A stretch of DNA of 64,000 nt from Ralstonia wenshanensis (GCF_021173085.1 NZ_CP076413.1:1860001-1924000), one strand, 5' to 3'. Positions 27,751 through 40,052 are shown, numbered from the stretch's first letter. Made by a program: numbers and translations. The notes: a model not told the origin generated them from the letters alone.

Positions 27751-29328
27751 GTGAACCTTTCTCAGATGACCATCAAAGCCAAGCTCACAACGGGCTTTGG
27801 CGTGCTGGCAGCCATTGTTGTCGTGGTATCGGGCATGTCGCTGCGGGCGCTGTCCGAATCGACGGAAGGGTTCTCGAACTACGTGCACGGCATCAGCGCC
27901 CGCGCAGATGTGGCAAACGACGTGCGCACGGCGGTGGATCGCCGCGCCATCGCCGCACGCAACCTGGTTCTCGTGGTCACGCAAAAAGACCTGGATCTGG
28001 AGAAGGCCGACGTCTTTCAGGCGCACGACGATGTGAAGAACAAGCTCAATCAGCTCAACGACATGATTGCGGGCGCCAAGGACACCAGCGACCGCGCCCG
28101 TAAGCTGGTGGAAGACATCAACCGCGTGGAAGCACAGTACGGCCCGGTGGCGACCGACATCGTCGGGCTGGCACTGGCGGGCAAACGCGACGAAGCCATC
28201 CAGAAGATGGACAACGAGTGCCGCCCGCTGCTGGCCGCCCTCATCAAGACCACCGACGCGTATGCCACGTACACGCACGAGCGCCAGGAGCAGCTCGTGC
28301 AGGCGTATGAGGCGCAGTACGTCATGCAGCGCAATCTGCTGGCCGGCCTGTCGATCGGCGCGGTGCTGCTGGCGGTGATTGCCGGGATCATCATCACGCG
28401 CTCGATCACGCAGCCAATCCGCACCGCTGTGGATGTCGCGCGGACGGTGGCACGCGGCGACCTGAGCAGCCGCATCGAGGTGCAAGGCAAGGATGAGACA
28501 AGCTACCTGCTCTCTGCCCTGCGCGACATGAACGGCCGCCTGACCGAGATCGTCGACAAGGTTCGCGACAGCAGCACCAGCGTGGCCGGCGCAGCCAAAC
28601 AGATCGCGGCGGGCAATGCCGACCTGAGCCAACGCACGGAAGCACAGGCATCGTCGCTGCAGGAAACGGCAGCCAGCATGGAAGAGCTGACGTCCACCGT
28701 GAAGCAGAACGCCGACAACGCCCAGCACGCCACCGCGCTCGCCTCCACTGCGTCTGAAGTGGCGCTCAAGGGCAGCACGGTCGTCAGCCAGGTCGTATCG
28801 ACCATGCAGGACATCAGCGACCGTTCGAGCAAGATCGCCGACATCACCGGCATCATCGAAGGCATCGCGTTCCAGACCAACATCCTCGCGCTGAATGCCG
28901 CCGTGGAAGCCGCACGCGCAGGCGAGCAGGGCCGCGGCTTTGCGGTGGTCGCCAGCGAGGTGCGCAGCCTGGCGCAACGCTCGTCAACGGCGGCCAAGGA
29001 GATCAAGGAACTGATCGCCTCGTCGGTAGAACGCATTCACGATGGCTCCACGCTGGCGGGCCAAGCTGGTGAGACCATGACGGAGGTCACGCAGGCCGTG
29101 GCCCGCGTCACGCACATCATGGAAGAAATTGCCGCCGCCTCGGTCGAGCAGAAGCGCGGCATTGAACAGGTCAACCAGGCGATCTCGCAAATGGATGAAG
29201 TCACGCAGCGCAATGCGGCGCTGGTGGAAGAAGCGGCAGCCGCATCGCAATCGCTGCAGGACCAGGGACAAGAGCTGAACGCTGCGATGTCCTTCTTCCG
29301 CGTCGATCCGCACGCTGCACACGCCTGA
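27751..29328 (+). CDS. Methyl-accepting chemotaxis protein
   Basis: A 525-residue chemoreceptor. Layout: membrane helix 1 (about 12-34), a periplasmic four-helix-type ligand domain, membrane helix 2 (about 195-213), HAMP domain, then the cytoplasmic coiled coil with the conserved hairpin tip [20 protein letters not shown] and methylation helices on both sides. It starts with GTG, preceded by GGAGGA. The C-terminus lacks the NWETF-type CheR/CheB tether. The ligand is unknown. Confidence 0.94.
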   Translation: MNLSQMTIKAKLTTGFGVLAAIVVVVSGMSLRALSESTEGFSNYVHGISARADVANDVRTAVDRRAIAARNLVLVVTQKDLDLEKADVFQAHDDVKNKLNQLNDMIAGAKDTSDRARKLVEDINRVEAQYGPVATDIVGLALAGKRDEAIQKMDNECRPLLAALIKTTDAYATYTHERQEQLVQAYEAQYVMQRNLLAGLSIGAVLLAVIAGIIITRSITQPIRTAVDVARTVARGDLSSRIEVQGKDETSYLLSALRDMNGRLTEIVDKVRDSSTSVAGAAKQIAAGNADLSQRTEAQASSLQETAASMEELTSTVKQNADNAQHATALASTASEVALKGSTVVSQVVSTMQDISDRSSKIADITGIIEGIAFQTNILALNAAVEAARAGEQGRGFAVVASEVRSLAQRSSTAAKEIKELIASSVERIHDGSTLAGQAGETMTEVTQAVARVTHIMEEIAAASVEQKRGIEQVNQAISQMDEVTQRNAALVEEAAAASQSLQDQGQELNAAMSFFRVDPHAAHA

Positions 29329-29652
29329 GCCAGGCACTGTCACCGTAGTAGTTGTCATCTCCAAGATGTCATTGCGCCCGCCGCCGAAAGGCTGCGGGCG
29401 TTTTCTCTTGGTGTCCTGTGTCTTTCGTTAGGCCGTCGTTCGTGACTTCCGCTGCATTGGCGGGCTTGCATGCACGACGCAAAGTGAACTTGCTCCGCTC
29501 GACATTCACGGCGGAGCAAGCCGGGGCCGCGCACGGCCCACCTTGCCGACGAAGGCCACCATGCAAGCGAAGACACCAGACTCGCGGCGCAGTCTGTCCA
29601 GCGCCGTCATGCCGCGCATGTCACCCAAGCAATGCCATGACGAGAGGCCGGC
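29329..29652. other. Intergenic region before the membrane-protein pair
   Basis: A 324-bp gap that contains the chemoreceptor terminator (29375-29406). I see no further gene or clear promoter in the rest. Confidence 0.45.
29375..29406 (+). terminator. Terminator after the chemoreceptor gene
   Basis: CGCCCGC/GCGGGCG stem with a 12-nt loop, followed by TTTTCT. Confidence 0.7.
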
Positions 29653-30666
29653 ATGATCCCGCTTGCCTTCACACGGCGGCTGCTGTCGCGCACGGCGCCG
29701 CAGCCGCAACCGACCCCGGCCCTCGCTGAACAGTTGCGTGAAGAGTGCGCGGCCATGGCCCGCTATGCCCTGCACCACGGCTTGCCGGTTGCGCCGGAAC
29801 TCATCGCTCAGCTGGGCGCGCTCATCGACCGGCAGATGCCGCCGCAGGCCACACCGCACCATGCACTGGCGGCCATCCACCGCAAGCTTGCTGCGGCCAT
29901 CGCACCGGCCACGCCTCAGGCGGTCACACTGCTCGACGCGCAGCATCGCAGCGAACATCCGTTCGCGTGGCTCGGCCCTGTGCCGCTGATCCGGCTGCTG
30001 ACCGGCGCTGCGATCGTCTTCCTGATCGCAGTGATTGCCACCGGCATGTCGCCCGACGTGTCGAGCGCAAACATCGACCGGGGCTTCCTGGATTCGGACG
30101 GCGCGCCCCTGCTGTGGAACACGCTGTTCCTGCTGTTCTGCGCGGGGCTGGGCGCGTCGTTTGCCACGCTGTTTCAGGCGCATCGCTATGTGGCCGCTTC
30201 TACGTACGATCCGAAGTACGACGCCTCCTACGGCGCGCGGTTGATCCTCGGCGTGATAGCCGGGCTGATCCTGGTCGAGATGCTGCCGGCGCAATTGTTC
30301 GACCACGGCAGCATGCACAATTTCGGCAAACCGGCACTGGCGATGCTGGGTGGTTTCTCTGCCACCGCTGTGCACCGGCTGCTGCAGCGGCTGGTGGATG
30401 CGCTCGAAACACTCGTACGCGGTGACCGCTCGGCAGATGCCGACGCAGCCATGCAGACCTACCGCGCGCGTGCCGCCGGCGAGCGCACGCAATGGCAGAG
30501 CGAACTCGCCGCCAACCTGATCGATCTGCAGCAGTCGTTCGACAGCAATGCCTCTCCCGAGGCAATGCGCCAACGCCTGGCCGACTTCACGCGCGCCATG
30601 CTGGCCGCCACCGATGCACCCGCCTCTGCGCCTCCCTCTGCCTCCAACCGGCCATCCAAGGAGTGA
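29653..30666 (+). CDS. Membrane protein of unknown function
   Basis: A 337-residue protein with a soluble N-terminal part of about 110 residues (helical, Ala/Pro-rich), three or four membrane segments between about 114 and 240 (LIRLLTGAAIVFLIAVIATG, LLWNTLFLLFCAGLGASFATLF, GARLILGVIAGLILVEML) and a helical C-terminal tail ending in a Pro/Ser-rich stretch. It lies 4 bp upstream of the DUF4239 gene, so both are cotranscribed and may form a complex. I do not recognise a named family. Confidence 0.75.
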   Translation: MIPLAFTRRLLSRTAPQPQPTPALAEQLREECAAMARYALHHGLPVAPELIAQLGALIDRQMPPQATPHHALAAIHRKLAAAIAPATPQAVTLLDAQHRSEHPFAWLGPVPLIRLLTGAAIVFLIAVIATGMSPDVSSANIDRGFLDSDGAPLLWNTLFLLFCAGLGASFATLFQAHRYVAASTYDPKYDASYGARLILGVIAGLILVEMLPAQLFDHGSMHNFGKPALAMLGGFSATAVHRLLQRLVDALETLVRGDRSADADAAMQTYRARAAGERTQWQSELAANLIDLQQSFDSNASPEAMRQRLADFTRAMLAATDAPASAPPSASNRPSKE

Positions 30667-30670
30667 CCTC

Positions 30671-31474
30671 ATGCTGTTCCTCTACAACATCCCCGCATGG
30701 GCGATGGGCGCTGTCATCGTCTTTGCCACGCTGTTCGTGGCATTGGGCGGCTACGCGCTGTTCCGCCGCGCGTTTCCCGTCACGCTCGACGCCGAACAGC
30801 GCAACATGACCATCGCCATGATGACCGCCGTCACCACCATCAACTCGTTGCTGGTCGCCTTCTCGGCCATCTCGGTATGGGGAGCGTATCAGGCCGCCGC
30901 CGATATCGTGGCCGCCGAAGCCGCATGCGCGACGGAACTCGCACGCGACCTGTCGGCGTTCTCACACCCGAGCGCTACAAACGCGCGGAGCGAACTGATC
31001 GCCTATCTGCAGCACGTCGTCCGTGACGAATGGCCGAGCATGCAGCAACAATCACGTCCTGATGCGGACACGGAGGCTGCGTTCAACAGCATGTTTGCCA
31101 CGGCCAACCGCATCACACCCCGCGACGACCGCGAGCGGGTGCTGCTGATTGAAGTGCTCGCCCGCGTCAACGAGATGGTGAAGTACCGGGAGAAACGCCT
31201 GCAGAACCTGGAAGCCGCCATGCCCGGCACGCTCTGGGGCGTGATGCTGATCGCCAGCGGCCTGTCGTTGTTGCTGCTCTATGCGCTGCCGGCCACACGC
31301 TTTCATATGGCGCTGGTGGCGGTGTGGGCGACCACGCTGGGCCTGGCGTTCTTCTTTGTGCTGGCCGTGGACCGGCCCTTTGCAGGCGAAGTCAGCGTCA
31401 GTGCGGCGCCGCTGGAGCGGGCCATCCAAACGTTATCGAACGACAGACCGCAGACGCACCCCTCACACGACTGA
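30671..31474 (+). CDS. DUF4239-like membrane protein
   Basis: A 267-residue protein with two N-terminal membrane helices (about 8-30 and 54-75, the latter TAVTTINSLLVAFSAISVW), a central cytoplasmic or periplasmic helical region, and two C-terminal membrane helices around 190-235. The layout fits the bestrophin-like DUF4239 proteins, whose function is unknown. The ATG at 30671 is chosen over an upstream in-frame codon inside the preceding gene. Confidence 0.75.
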   Translation: MLFLYNIPAWAMGAVIVFATLFVALGGYALFRRAFPVTLDAEQRNMTIAMMTAVTTINSLLVAFSAISVWGAYQAAADIVAAEAACATELARDLSAFSHPSATNARSELIAYLQHVVRDEWPSMQQQSRPDADTEAAFNSMFATANRITPRDDRERVLLIEVLARVNEMVKYREKRLQNLEAAMPGTLWGVMLIASGLSLLLLYALPATRFHMALVAVWATTLGLAFFFVLAVDRPFAGEVSVSAAPLERAIQTLSNDRPQTHPSHD

Positions 31475-31572
31475 GCCCGCGCCGCCTCGCCGCGCTGCCT
31501 CACTCGCGTTGTGGGCTGGCGGGAGAGGTCAGCCCCGGGGTCGGAGTCCCCACATTCCGGCCCCGCCCTTTG

Positions 31573-31598
31573 CCGGCTCGTCGGGAGCCGGTTTTTTT
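31573..31598 (+). terminator. Terminator of the membrane-protein pair
   Basis: CCGGCTC/GAGCCGG stem followed by seven T residues. Its T-run overlaps the stop codon of the convergent symporter gene. Confidence 0.8.
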
Positions 31599-33660
31599 AC
31601 TGCGGATCGCGAATGTAGCCAACAAGTTTGTCGACCACCGGCCGGTTCGGTCTGGTGAGCAGGCTCACGACAATCGCCGCGACAAAACCCGCTGGCACGC
31701 CGAACGCACCCGATGCAATCGGGTCGACGCCGAACCACGGCTGGCCAAGCACGCCCGTCATGCGCGTGAAGAACGGGTAGTTGGCGATGATGTAGTACAC
31801 GCTCACAGCCAGCCCCGTCAGCATGCCCGCGATGGCACCGGCACGATTGGTGCGCTTCCAGAACACGCCCAGCACCAATACCGGAAAGAAGCACGAGGCC
31901 GCCAATGAGAAAGCCGCCCCAACCAGGAAGAGGATGTTGCCCGGCTTCAACGACGTCACATACGCGGCCAGCAACGCTACGCCCAGCAGCACCACCTTGG
32001 CGCTCGTCACGCGCCGCTGGTGGCTGGCCGTGTTGTCGATCATGTGGAAGTACACGTCGTGCGATAAGGCGTTGGCGATGGTCAGCAAAAGACCATCGGC
32101 AGTCGACAGCGCGGCCGCCAACGCACCCGCCGCAATCAACCCGGACAACACGTACGGCAGCCCCGCAATCTCGGGCGCAGCCAGCACGACCATGTCCGGC
32201 TGCATCATCACCTCTGCCCACTGCACGATGCCGTCGCCGTTGATGTCATGCAGAGCAAACACGGCCGGATCGACCTTGCGCCACGGCACGATCCACTGCG
32301 GCAGGTCGGCAAACGGCGCCCCGACCAGATGCTGCAGCAGATCGAGCTTGACGAGCGCCGCCAGCGCTGGTGCCGAGACATACAGCAGCGCCACGAAAAC
32401 CAGGGTCCAACTCACGGAATTGCGTGTCTCGCGCACCGACGGCGTGGTGTGAAAGCGCGTGAGGATGTGCGGCAGACTGGCCGTGCCCACCATCAGGCAG
32501 AACACCAGCAGCACGAAGTTCAGCCGCTCGGTGCCGCGCTCGTTCTCCGACGCCGACGGAAATGGCTCGATGGATGGCGGCGCCATGCGGCTGCGTGCCA
32601 GCGCGTCTTCGCGCTGCTGGTTCCACAGGATCGACGCGGCGGTCGCATCCGGCGGAAACTCCTCGCGCTGGCGCTCCAGAGCCTTGATCTCGCGCAGCGG
32701 CGCATTGCGTTCACGTGCAAGCTTGAGCTGCGTGTTCAGTGTTTCCCGCGCCTGCTCGAACGACTGCGGAAGCTGCGAGATGCGCTCCTGCAGCGCCTGC
32801 GCCTCGCTCAGAAACTGGTTGCGCACGTGCTGCTCTGCTGGGTCGTGCGCGATGCGCTGTTCCTCTTTCTCGATTTGCAGCAGCAGGCGGCCCGTCGACA
32901 ACTGCGGCACCGGATCGTGATACCGATGCCAGCCGATGATCGACACCACTCCCAGGAACGACACGATCATGATGATGTACTGCGCCACCTGCGTCCACGT
33001 CACCGCACGCATGCCACCCAGGAACGAACACACCAGAATGCCCGCCAGCCCAAAGAACACGCCCACCGAAAACTCGACGCCGATAAAACGCGTGACCACC
33101 AACCCCACACCCTGGATCTGCGCGACGAGATAGACGAACGAACACAGCGTCGCGCCCAGCACCGCGATGCCGCGCACGACAGAGCTGCCGCCGCGCTCGC
33201 CGTTGCCATAGCGGTTGGCCAGGAAATCCGGCACCGTGTAGCCACCGAACTTGCGCAGGTACGGCGCGAGGAGGAAAGCGACGAGGCAGTAGCCGCCCGT
33301 CCATCCCATCACATAAGCGAGGCCCTCATAGCCCGAGGCGAACACGATGCCGGCCAGGCCGATGAACGAGGCGGCGCTCATCCAGTCGGCCGCCGTGGCC
33401 ATGCCGTTGAAGAACGCCGGCACGCGGCGCCCCGCCACGTAATACTCGGTCAGATCGGCCGTGCGGCAGATCAGCCCGATACACGCATAAATGGCGATGG
33501 TGACGAACAGGAACACATAGCCGAGCCACACGCCTGGCCCGCGCACGCGTTCAATCGCGCCCATCATCACGATGAACAGCAGCAGCCCTACGGTATAGAG
33601 CCCGTAATAGAGAAACAGCCGCTTGCGGAAGCGGCTGTCTTGTTGGGAGTCGGCGGCCAA
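31597..33660 (-). CDS. Sodium:solute symporter, VC_2705-type (acetate/monocarboxylate type) with coiled-coil insert
   Basis: A 687-residue SSS-family transporter, far longer than the roughly 550 residues of ActP. Membrane helices occupy about 15-245 and 380-670, including the family motif DWMSAASFIGLAG. Residues about 250-378 are a hydrophilic, Glu/Arg/Gln-rich insert predicted to be coiled coil. Residues 472-483 form an EF-hand-like loop (DINGDGIVQWAE). It lies 22 bp downstream of acsA on the same strand, which supports uptake of acetate or another short acid for activation by AcsA. The DUF4212 small partner often found with this subfamily is absent. Confidence 0.9.
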   Translation of the reverse strand: MAADSQQDSRFRKRLFLYYGLYTVGLLLFIVMMGAIERVRGPGVWLGYVFLFVTIAIYACIGLICRTADLTEYYVAGRRVPAFFNGMATAADWMSAASFIGLAGIVFASGYEGLAYVMGWTGGYCLVAFLLAPYLRKFGGYTVPDFLANRYGNGERGGSSVVRGIAVLGATLCSFVYLVAQIQGVGLVVTRFIGVEFSVGVFFGLAGILVCSFLGGMRAVTWTQVAQYIIMIVSFLGVVSIIGWHRYHDPVPQLSTGRLLLQIEKEEQRIAHDPAEQHVRNQFLSEAQALQERISQLPQSFEQARETLNTQLKLARERNAPLREIKALERQREEFPPDATAASILWNQQREDALARSRMAPPSIEPFPSASENERGTERLNFVLLVFCLMVGTASLPHILTRFHTTPSVRETRNSVSWTLVFVALLYVSAPALAALVKLDLLQHLVGAPFADLPQWIVPWRKVDPAVFALHDINGDGIVQWAEVMMQPDMVVLAAPEIAGLPYVLSGLIAAGALAAALSTADGLLLTIANALSHDVYFHMIDNTASHQRRVTSAKVVLLGVALLAAYVTSLKPGNILFLVGAAFSLAASCFFPVLVLGVFWKRTNRAGAIAGMLTGLAVSVYYIIANYPFFTRMTGVLGQPWFGVDPIASGAFGVPAGFVAAIVVSLLTRPNRPVVDKLVGYIRDPQ

Positions 33661-33682
33661 GGTTGGCGACCAGCGCTGGCGG

Positions 33683-35665
<1,983 letters not shown>

Positions 35666-35868
35666 GGTGTCTCCTGATAGCGATGTCTGTTGTCGTTTTG
35701 CGGCGAATCTAAGGGGCTGACCTGACTCCAGCCTTACGCATTTCTGCACCGCAAGCCGACGTGAAGGGCACTACTATAATGCGTCACTTCACGTTACGGC
35801 ACGCATCGCAACGCAACATGGCCGGCTACAGAGCCGCGCCCCGTGCCGGTTTCCACTGATTCCTCATC

Positions 35869-36840
35869 GTGCCCATCCACGCCCTCTTCCTGATTGCTGC
35901 CATGGCATTGGTCGGCAGCAACGTCGGTTTCGGCAAGTCGATCGTCGCCGTCATGCCGGTGATGCTGTTTGCATTGCTGCGCTTTCTGATTGCCATCGTC
36001 TGCATGGCGCCCTGGTACAAGCCGTCGCGCATGCGCCGCGTGACGCGTGGCGAGTGGACCAACCTGTTCCTCCAGGCATTCTTCGGCACGTTCGGCTTCA
36101 CGTTGCTCATGCTCAACGGCGTGCGGCTGACCTCTGCGCTGGCTGCCGGCATTATCACGAGCACGATTCCGGCCACGGTGGCGCTGCTGTCTTGGCTCGT
36201 GCTGCGCGAGAAGCCGTCGGGGCGCACGTTGGTGTCGGTGGCGCTCGCGGTGGCGGGCGTCGCCATTCTCAACGCCTATCGCGGGGGTGAATCTTCAGGC
36301 GCTGCGCCCGCCGATACGGCGCAAGCGCTGCTGGGCAATGCGCTCGTGATGGGTGCGGTGCTCTGCGAATCGATCTACGTCATTCTGTCGCGGCGGCTGA
36401 CGCAAACATTGCCCGCCATCGAGATCTGCGCATACACGCACCTGATCGGCGGCCTGCTGATGCTGCCGCTGGGGCTGATGCCGCTGCTCACCTTCAATGT
36501 GTCCAGCGTGCCGCTGCCCATCTGGGGCCTGGTGCTTTGGTATGCACTATCGGCCAGCATTTTCTCGTTCTGGCTGTGGATGAAGGGCATCCGGCATGTG
36601 CCCGCCCACCTTGCAGGCGTATTCACCTCGGTGCTGCCGATTGCGGCCGCAACGTACGGCATCGTGGCGCTGGGCGAAACGCCGGGCTGGCCCCACGGCA
36701 TCGCGCTGGCATGCGTGGTGGCGGGCATTCTGGTAGCGAGCTGGCCAGCGCGCCCGCGCCAGAGGATGCAGCGGGGCCGACAGCGTGGCCGTGTGAGCGA
36801 TCCGCTCGACCCGCTGGACCCGTCGTTGGATCGCGAATGA
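35869..36840 (+). CDS. EamA/DMT superfamily transporter
   Basis: A 323-residue inner-membrane protein with two EamA repeats and about ten membrane helices, typical of drug/metabolite exporters. It starts at GTG 35869, the most upstream start after an in-frame TGA; no strong ribosome binding site is visible. The tail after the last helix is Arg/Pro/Asp-rich. The substrate is unknown. Confidence 0.88.
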   Translation: MPIHALFLIAAMALVGSNVGFGKSIVAVMPVMLFALLRFLIAIVCMAPWYKPSRMRRVTRGEWTNLFLQAFFGTFGFTLLMLNGVRLTSALAAGIITSTIPATVALLSWLVLREKPSGRTLVSVALAVAGVAILNAYRGGESSGAAPADTAQALLGNALVMGAVLCESIYVILSRRLTQTLPAIEICAYTHLIGGLLMLPLGLMPLLTFNVSSVPLPIWGLVLWYALSASIFSFWLWMKGIRHVPAHLAGVFTSVLPIAAATYGIVALGETPGWPHGIALACVVAGILVASWPARPRQRMQRGRQRGRVSDPLDPLDPSLDRE

Positions 36841-36930
36841 GGCGCGCCGCAAGCGTTTTCCTGTAAGCAAAATTCTCATCGCGGAACGCTACAATCACGC
36901 GGTTTTTCCTCCACCCGCTCCGTTCCGCCC

Positions 36931-37470
36931 ATGAAGTCGCCCATCGCCCCGCTGCGCCCGATTCCGCGCCTGATCTTCTTTTCCCGCTGGCTGCAACTGC
37001 CGCTTTACCTGGGACTGATCATCGCCCAGGCAGCGTATGTGTACCTGTTCATTGTCGAGGTCTGGCACCTGGTGTCACACCTGGGTGACCTGGACGAAAC
37101 CAAGATCATGCTGGCCGTCCTGGGCCTGATCGACGTGGTGATGATCTCCAACCTGCTGATCATGGTGATCATCGGCGGGTACGACATCTTCGTGTCCAAG
37201 CTCGGCATCGAGGGCCATGAAGATGAGCCCGAATGGTTGGATCACGTCAACGCGGGCGTGCTGAAAGTGAAGCTGTCAATGGCGCTGATCAGCATCTCGT
37301 CGATCCACCTGCTCAAGACGTTCATCGATGCGGCCCAGAAGGATACGCACACGATCCTGTGGCAGGTGCTCATCCACGTGGCGTTCCTGGTGTCTGCGCT
37401 GGTGATGGCGTGGGTGGACCGCATCGTTTCGCACGCGCATCCGCACGGCGAGGCTGCCGACGCACATTGA
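36931..37470 (+). CDS. YqhA/UPF0114 family membrane protein (TIGR00645)
   Basis: A 179-residue protein with about four membrane helices and the family sequence RWLQLPLYLGLIIAQAAYVY near the N-terminus, EPEWLDHVNAGVLKVKLS in the middle and a His-rich tail (HAHPHGEAADAH). The function is unknown. Confidence 0.9.
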   Translation: MKSPIAPLRPIPRLIFFSRWLQLPLYLGLIIAQAAYVYLFIVEVWHLVSHLGDLDETKIMLAVLGLIDVVMISNLLIMVIIGGYDIFVSKLGIEGHEDEPEWLDHVNAGVLKVKLSMALISISSIHLLKTFIDAAQKDTHTILWQVLIHVAFLVSALVMAWVDRIVSHAHPHGEAADAH

Positions 37471-37659
37471 CGCTGCGCCCTTGTTGGCGCGGCGAGTCCG
37501 ACGAACGCGATCGGACAATCCGCGCCCGACATTGGGTGTATGATCTCGGGCTGTTCTGAGCCTGCGGCGCCCGCCGTCCAGGCCACAGGCAGGGAGTGAA
37601 GGTCACCGACCGCTGCCCTGCCGCACCGGCTTTTCATTCCTATACGTTGGTCCCCCACC

Positions 37660-39183
37660 ATGACCGTCATTCGTCAAGAAGACCTCATCCAGAGCGTCGC
37701 CGACGCGCTGCAGTACATCAGCTACTACCACCCGATGGACTACATCACTGCTCTGGGCCGCGCCTATGAGCAGGAGCAGAGCCCGGCCGCCAAGGATGCC
37801 ATCGCGCAGATCCTGACCAACAGCCGCATGTGCGCTGAAGGCAAGCGCCCGATCTGCCAGGACACCGGCATCGTCACCGTGTTCCTGAAGGTCGGCATGA
37901 ACGTGCGCTGGGACGGCGCCACGATGAGCCTCGAAGACATGGTCAACGAAGGCGTGCGCCGCGCGTACAACGACGTCGACAACAAGCTGCGCGCGAGCGT
38001 GCTGGCCGATCCGGCCGGCAAGCGCACCAACACGAAGGACAACACCCCGGCCGTGATCAACATGTCGATCGTGCCGGGCGACACGGTGGACGTGATCGTC
38101 GCGGCCAAGGGCGGCGGCTCGGAAGCCAAGTCGAAGTTCGTGATGCTGAATCCGTCCGATTCCATCGTCGACTGGGTGCTCAAGACCGTGCCGACCATGG
38201 GCGCCGGCTGGTGCCCCCCGGGCATGCTGGGCATCGGCATTGGCGGCACGGCCGAAAAGGCCATGCTGCTGGCCAAGGAAGCCCTGATGGAGCCGATCGA
38301 CATTCAAGACCTGATCGCCCGCGGCCCGAGCAACCGTGCAGAAGAACTGCGCATCGAGCTGTACGAAAAGGTCAACGCGCTGGGCATTGGCGCGCAAGGC
38401 CTGGGCGGCCTGGCCACCGTGCTCGACGTGAAGATCCTGGACTACCCGACCCACGCGGCCAACCTGCCCGTGGCGATGATCCCGAACTGCGCCGCCACGC
38501 GCCACGCACACTTCACGCTGGACGGCAGCGGCGTTGCCAAGCTGGAAGCGCCGGACCTGTCGCAATGGCCGAAGGTCGAGTGGGCACCGAACACCGAGAC
38601 CTCCAAGCGCGTCGACCTGAACACGCTCACGCCGGAGGAAGTTGCCTCGTGGAAGCCGGGCCAGACGCTGCTGCTCAACGGCAAGATGCTGACGGGCCGT
38701 GACGCCGCACACAAGCGCATCGCCGACATGCTCGCCAAGGGCGAGAAGCTGCCAATCGACTTCACCAACCGCGTGATCTACTACGTCGGCCCGGTCGATC
38801 CGGTGCGCGATGAGGTTGTCGGCCCGGCAGGCCCGACCACGGCCACGCGCATGGACAAGTTCACCGAGACGATGCTCGCCCAGACGGGCCTGATCGCCAT
38901 GGTGGGCAAGGCCGAGCGTGGCCCGGTCGCCATCGAATCCATCAAGAAGCACAAGTCGGCTTACCTGATGGCCGTGGGCGGTGCCGCGTACCTGGTGTCG
39001 AAGGCCATCCGTGGTTCCAAGGTGCTGGCATTCGAAGACCTGGGCATGGAAGCCATCTACGAGTTCGACGTGAAGGACATGCCTGTTACCGTGGCCGTGG
39101 ACAGCTCGGGCACGTCGGTCCACAAGACCGGTCCGGCGGAATGGCAGGCGAAGATCGGCAAGATTCCCGTCGCAGCAGGCTGA
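37660..39183 (+). CDS. fumA: Fumarate hydratase, class I (4Fe-4S)
   Basis: A 507-residue class I fumarase, which interconverts fumarate and malate with an oxygen-labile 4Fe-4S cluster. Cluster cysteines are visible in RPICQDTGIV, GWCPPGMLGIG and PNCAATRHAHF. The N-terminal alpha domain and C-terminal beta domain (FTNRVIYYVGPVDPVRDEVVGPAGPTTATRMD) are on one polypeptide, as in FumA/FumB. murI follows after 20 bp. Confidence 0.95.
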   Translation: MTVIRQEDLIQSVADALQYISYYHPMDYITALGRAYEQEQSPAAKDAIAQILTNSRMCAEGKRPICQDTGIVTVFLKVGMNVRWDGATMSLEDMVNEGVRRAYNDVDNKLRASVLADPAGKRTNTKDNTPAVINMSIVPGDTVDVIVAAKGGGSEAKSKFVMLNPSDSIVDWVLKTVPTMGAGWCPPGMLGIGIGGTAEKAMLLAKEALMEPIDIQDLIARGPSNRAEELRIELYEKVNALGIGAQGLGGLATVLDVKILDYPTHAANLPVAMIPNCAATRHAHFTLDGSGVAKLEAPDLSQWPKVEWAPNTETSKRVDLNTLTPEEVASWKPGQTLLLNGKMLTGRDAAHKRIADMLAKGEKLPIDFTNRVIYYVGPVDPVRDEVVGPAGPTTATRMDKFTETMLAQTGLIAMVGKAERGPVAIESIKKHKSAYLMAVGGAAYLVSKAIRGSKVLAFEDLGMEAIYEFDVKDMPVTVAVDSSGTSVHKTGPAEWQAKIGKIPVAAG

Positions 39184-39203
39184 TCCGTTCACTCATATTC
39201 AAT

Positions 39204-40052
39204 ATGACGACACGCGCGCAGGCACCGGTCGGGGTCTTTGATTCCGGCCTCGGAGGGCTCTCCGTCCTGCGCGCGATTCGCGCCGAACTGCCGGCCGAAT
39301 CGCTTCTCTATCTGGCGGATTCCCGCCATGCCCCGTACGGGGAAAAATCTCCCGAATACATTGCCGATCGCACGCTGCGCGTGTGCGAATGGCTGGTCGA
39401 CCAGGGCTGCAAGGCGTTGGTGATCGCGTGCAACACCGCCACGGCGCAAGCCGTGCACGTGCTACGCGAAAAACTCGCGGTGCCGGTGATTGGCGTCGAG
39501 CCGGGCTTGAAGCCAGCGGTTGCCACATCGAAGAGTCGTGTGGTCGGCGTGCTCGCGACCGAAAGCACGCTGCGCAGCGAGAAATTTGCACGCCTGCTGG
39601 CGGCTGCCTCGGGCGATTGCAAGGTGCTGAGCCAACCCGGTTACGGCCTCGTCCCCCTGATCGAGCGTGGCGATACCCACTCGCCCGCGGTGCTGGAACT
39701 GCTGCGGGCGTATCTGCAACCGATGCTGGACGCAAACGCCGACACGTTGGTGCTCGGCTGCACGCACTACCCGTTTCTGGAAGACGCCATCCGCGAGATC
39801 GCGGGCGATCGTCTGACGTTGATCGACACCGGCCACGCCGTCGCGCGCCATCTGGGCCGCACGCTCGCGGCGGCGGGATTGCAGGCAGCGGGCCCAGCCG
39901 CATCGCCCCGCTTCATGAGCACCGGCGACGTGCTTCCGCTGCAAGCCATGGTGGCTGCATTGCTCGGAGAGGCACCGATGGCACAGCGTGTCGACATCGG
40001 CGATGCGCCCCTGAGCCCGGCCGTGGCATCGCTCGCTTCTCAACCGGAATAA
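39204..40052 (+). CDS. murI: Glutamate racemase
   Basis: A 282-residue cofactor-independent racemase that supplies D-glutamate for peptidoglycan. Motifs: VGVFDSGLGGLSVLRAI at the N-terminus and the two catalytic cysteines in ACNTATAQ and GCTHYPFL. The start is the ATG at 39204; the in-frame codon at 39141 lies inside fumA. The C-terminal 30 residues are slightly longer than in the E. coli core. Confidence 0.95.
   Translation: MTTRAQAPVGVFDSGLGGLSVLRAIRAELPAESLLYLADSRHAPYGEKSPEYIADRTLRVCEWLVDQGCKALVIACNTATAQAVHVLREKLAVPVIGVEPGLKPAVATSKSRVVGVLATESTLRSEKFARLLAAASGDCKVLSQPGYGLVPLIERGDTHSPAVLELLRAYLQPMLDANADTLVLGCTHYPFLEDAIREIAGDRLTLIDTGHAVARHLGRTLAAAGLQAAGPAASPRFMSTGDVLPLQAMVAALLGEAPMAQRVDIGDAPLSPAVASLASQPE

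Noticed and set aside
37603-39192. Minus-strand frame of 529 codons opposite fumA
   Set aside because: It is a shadow; fumA is unambiguous.
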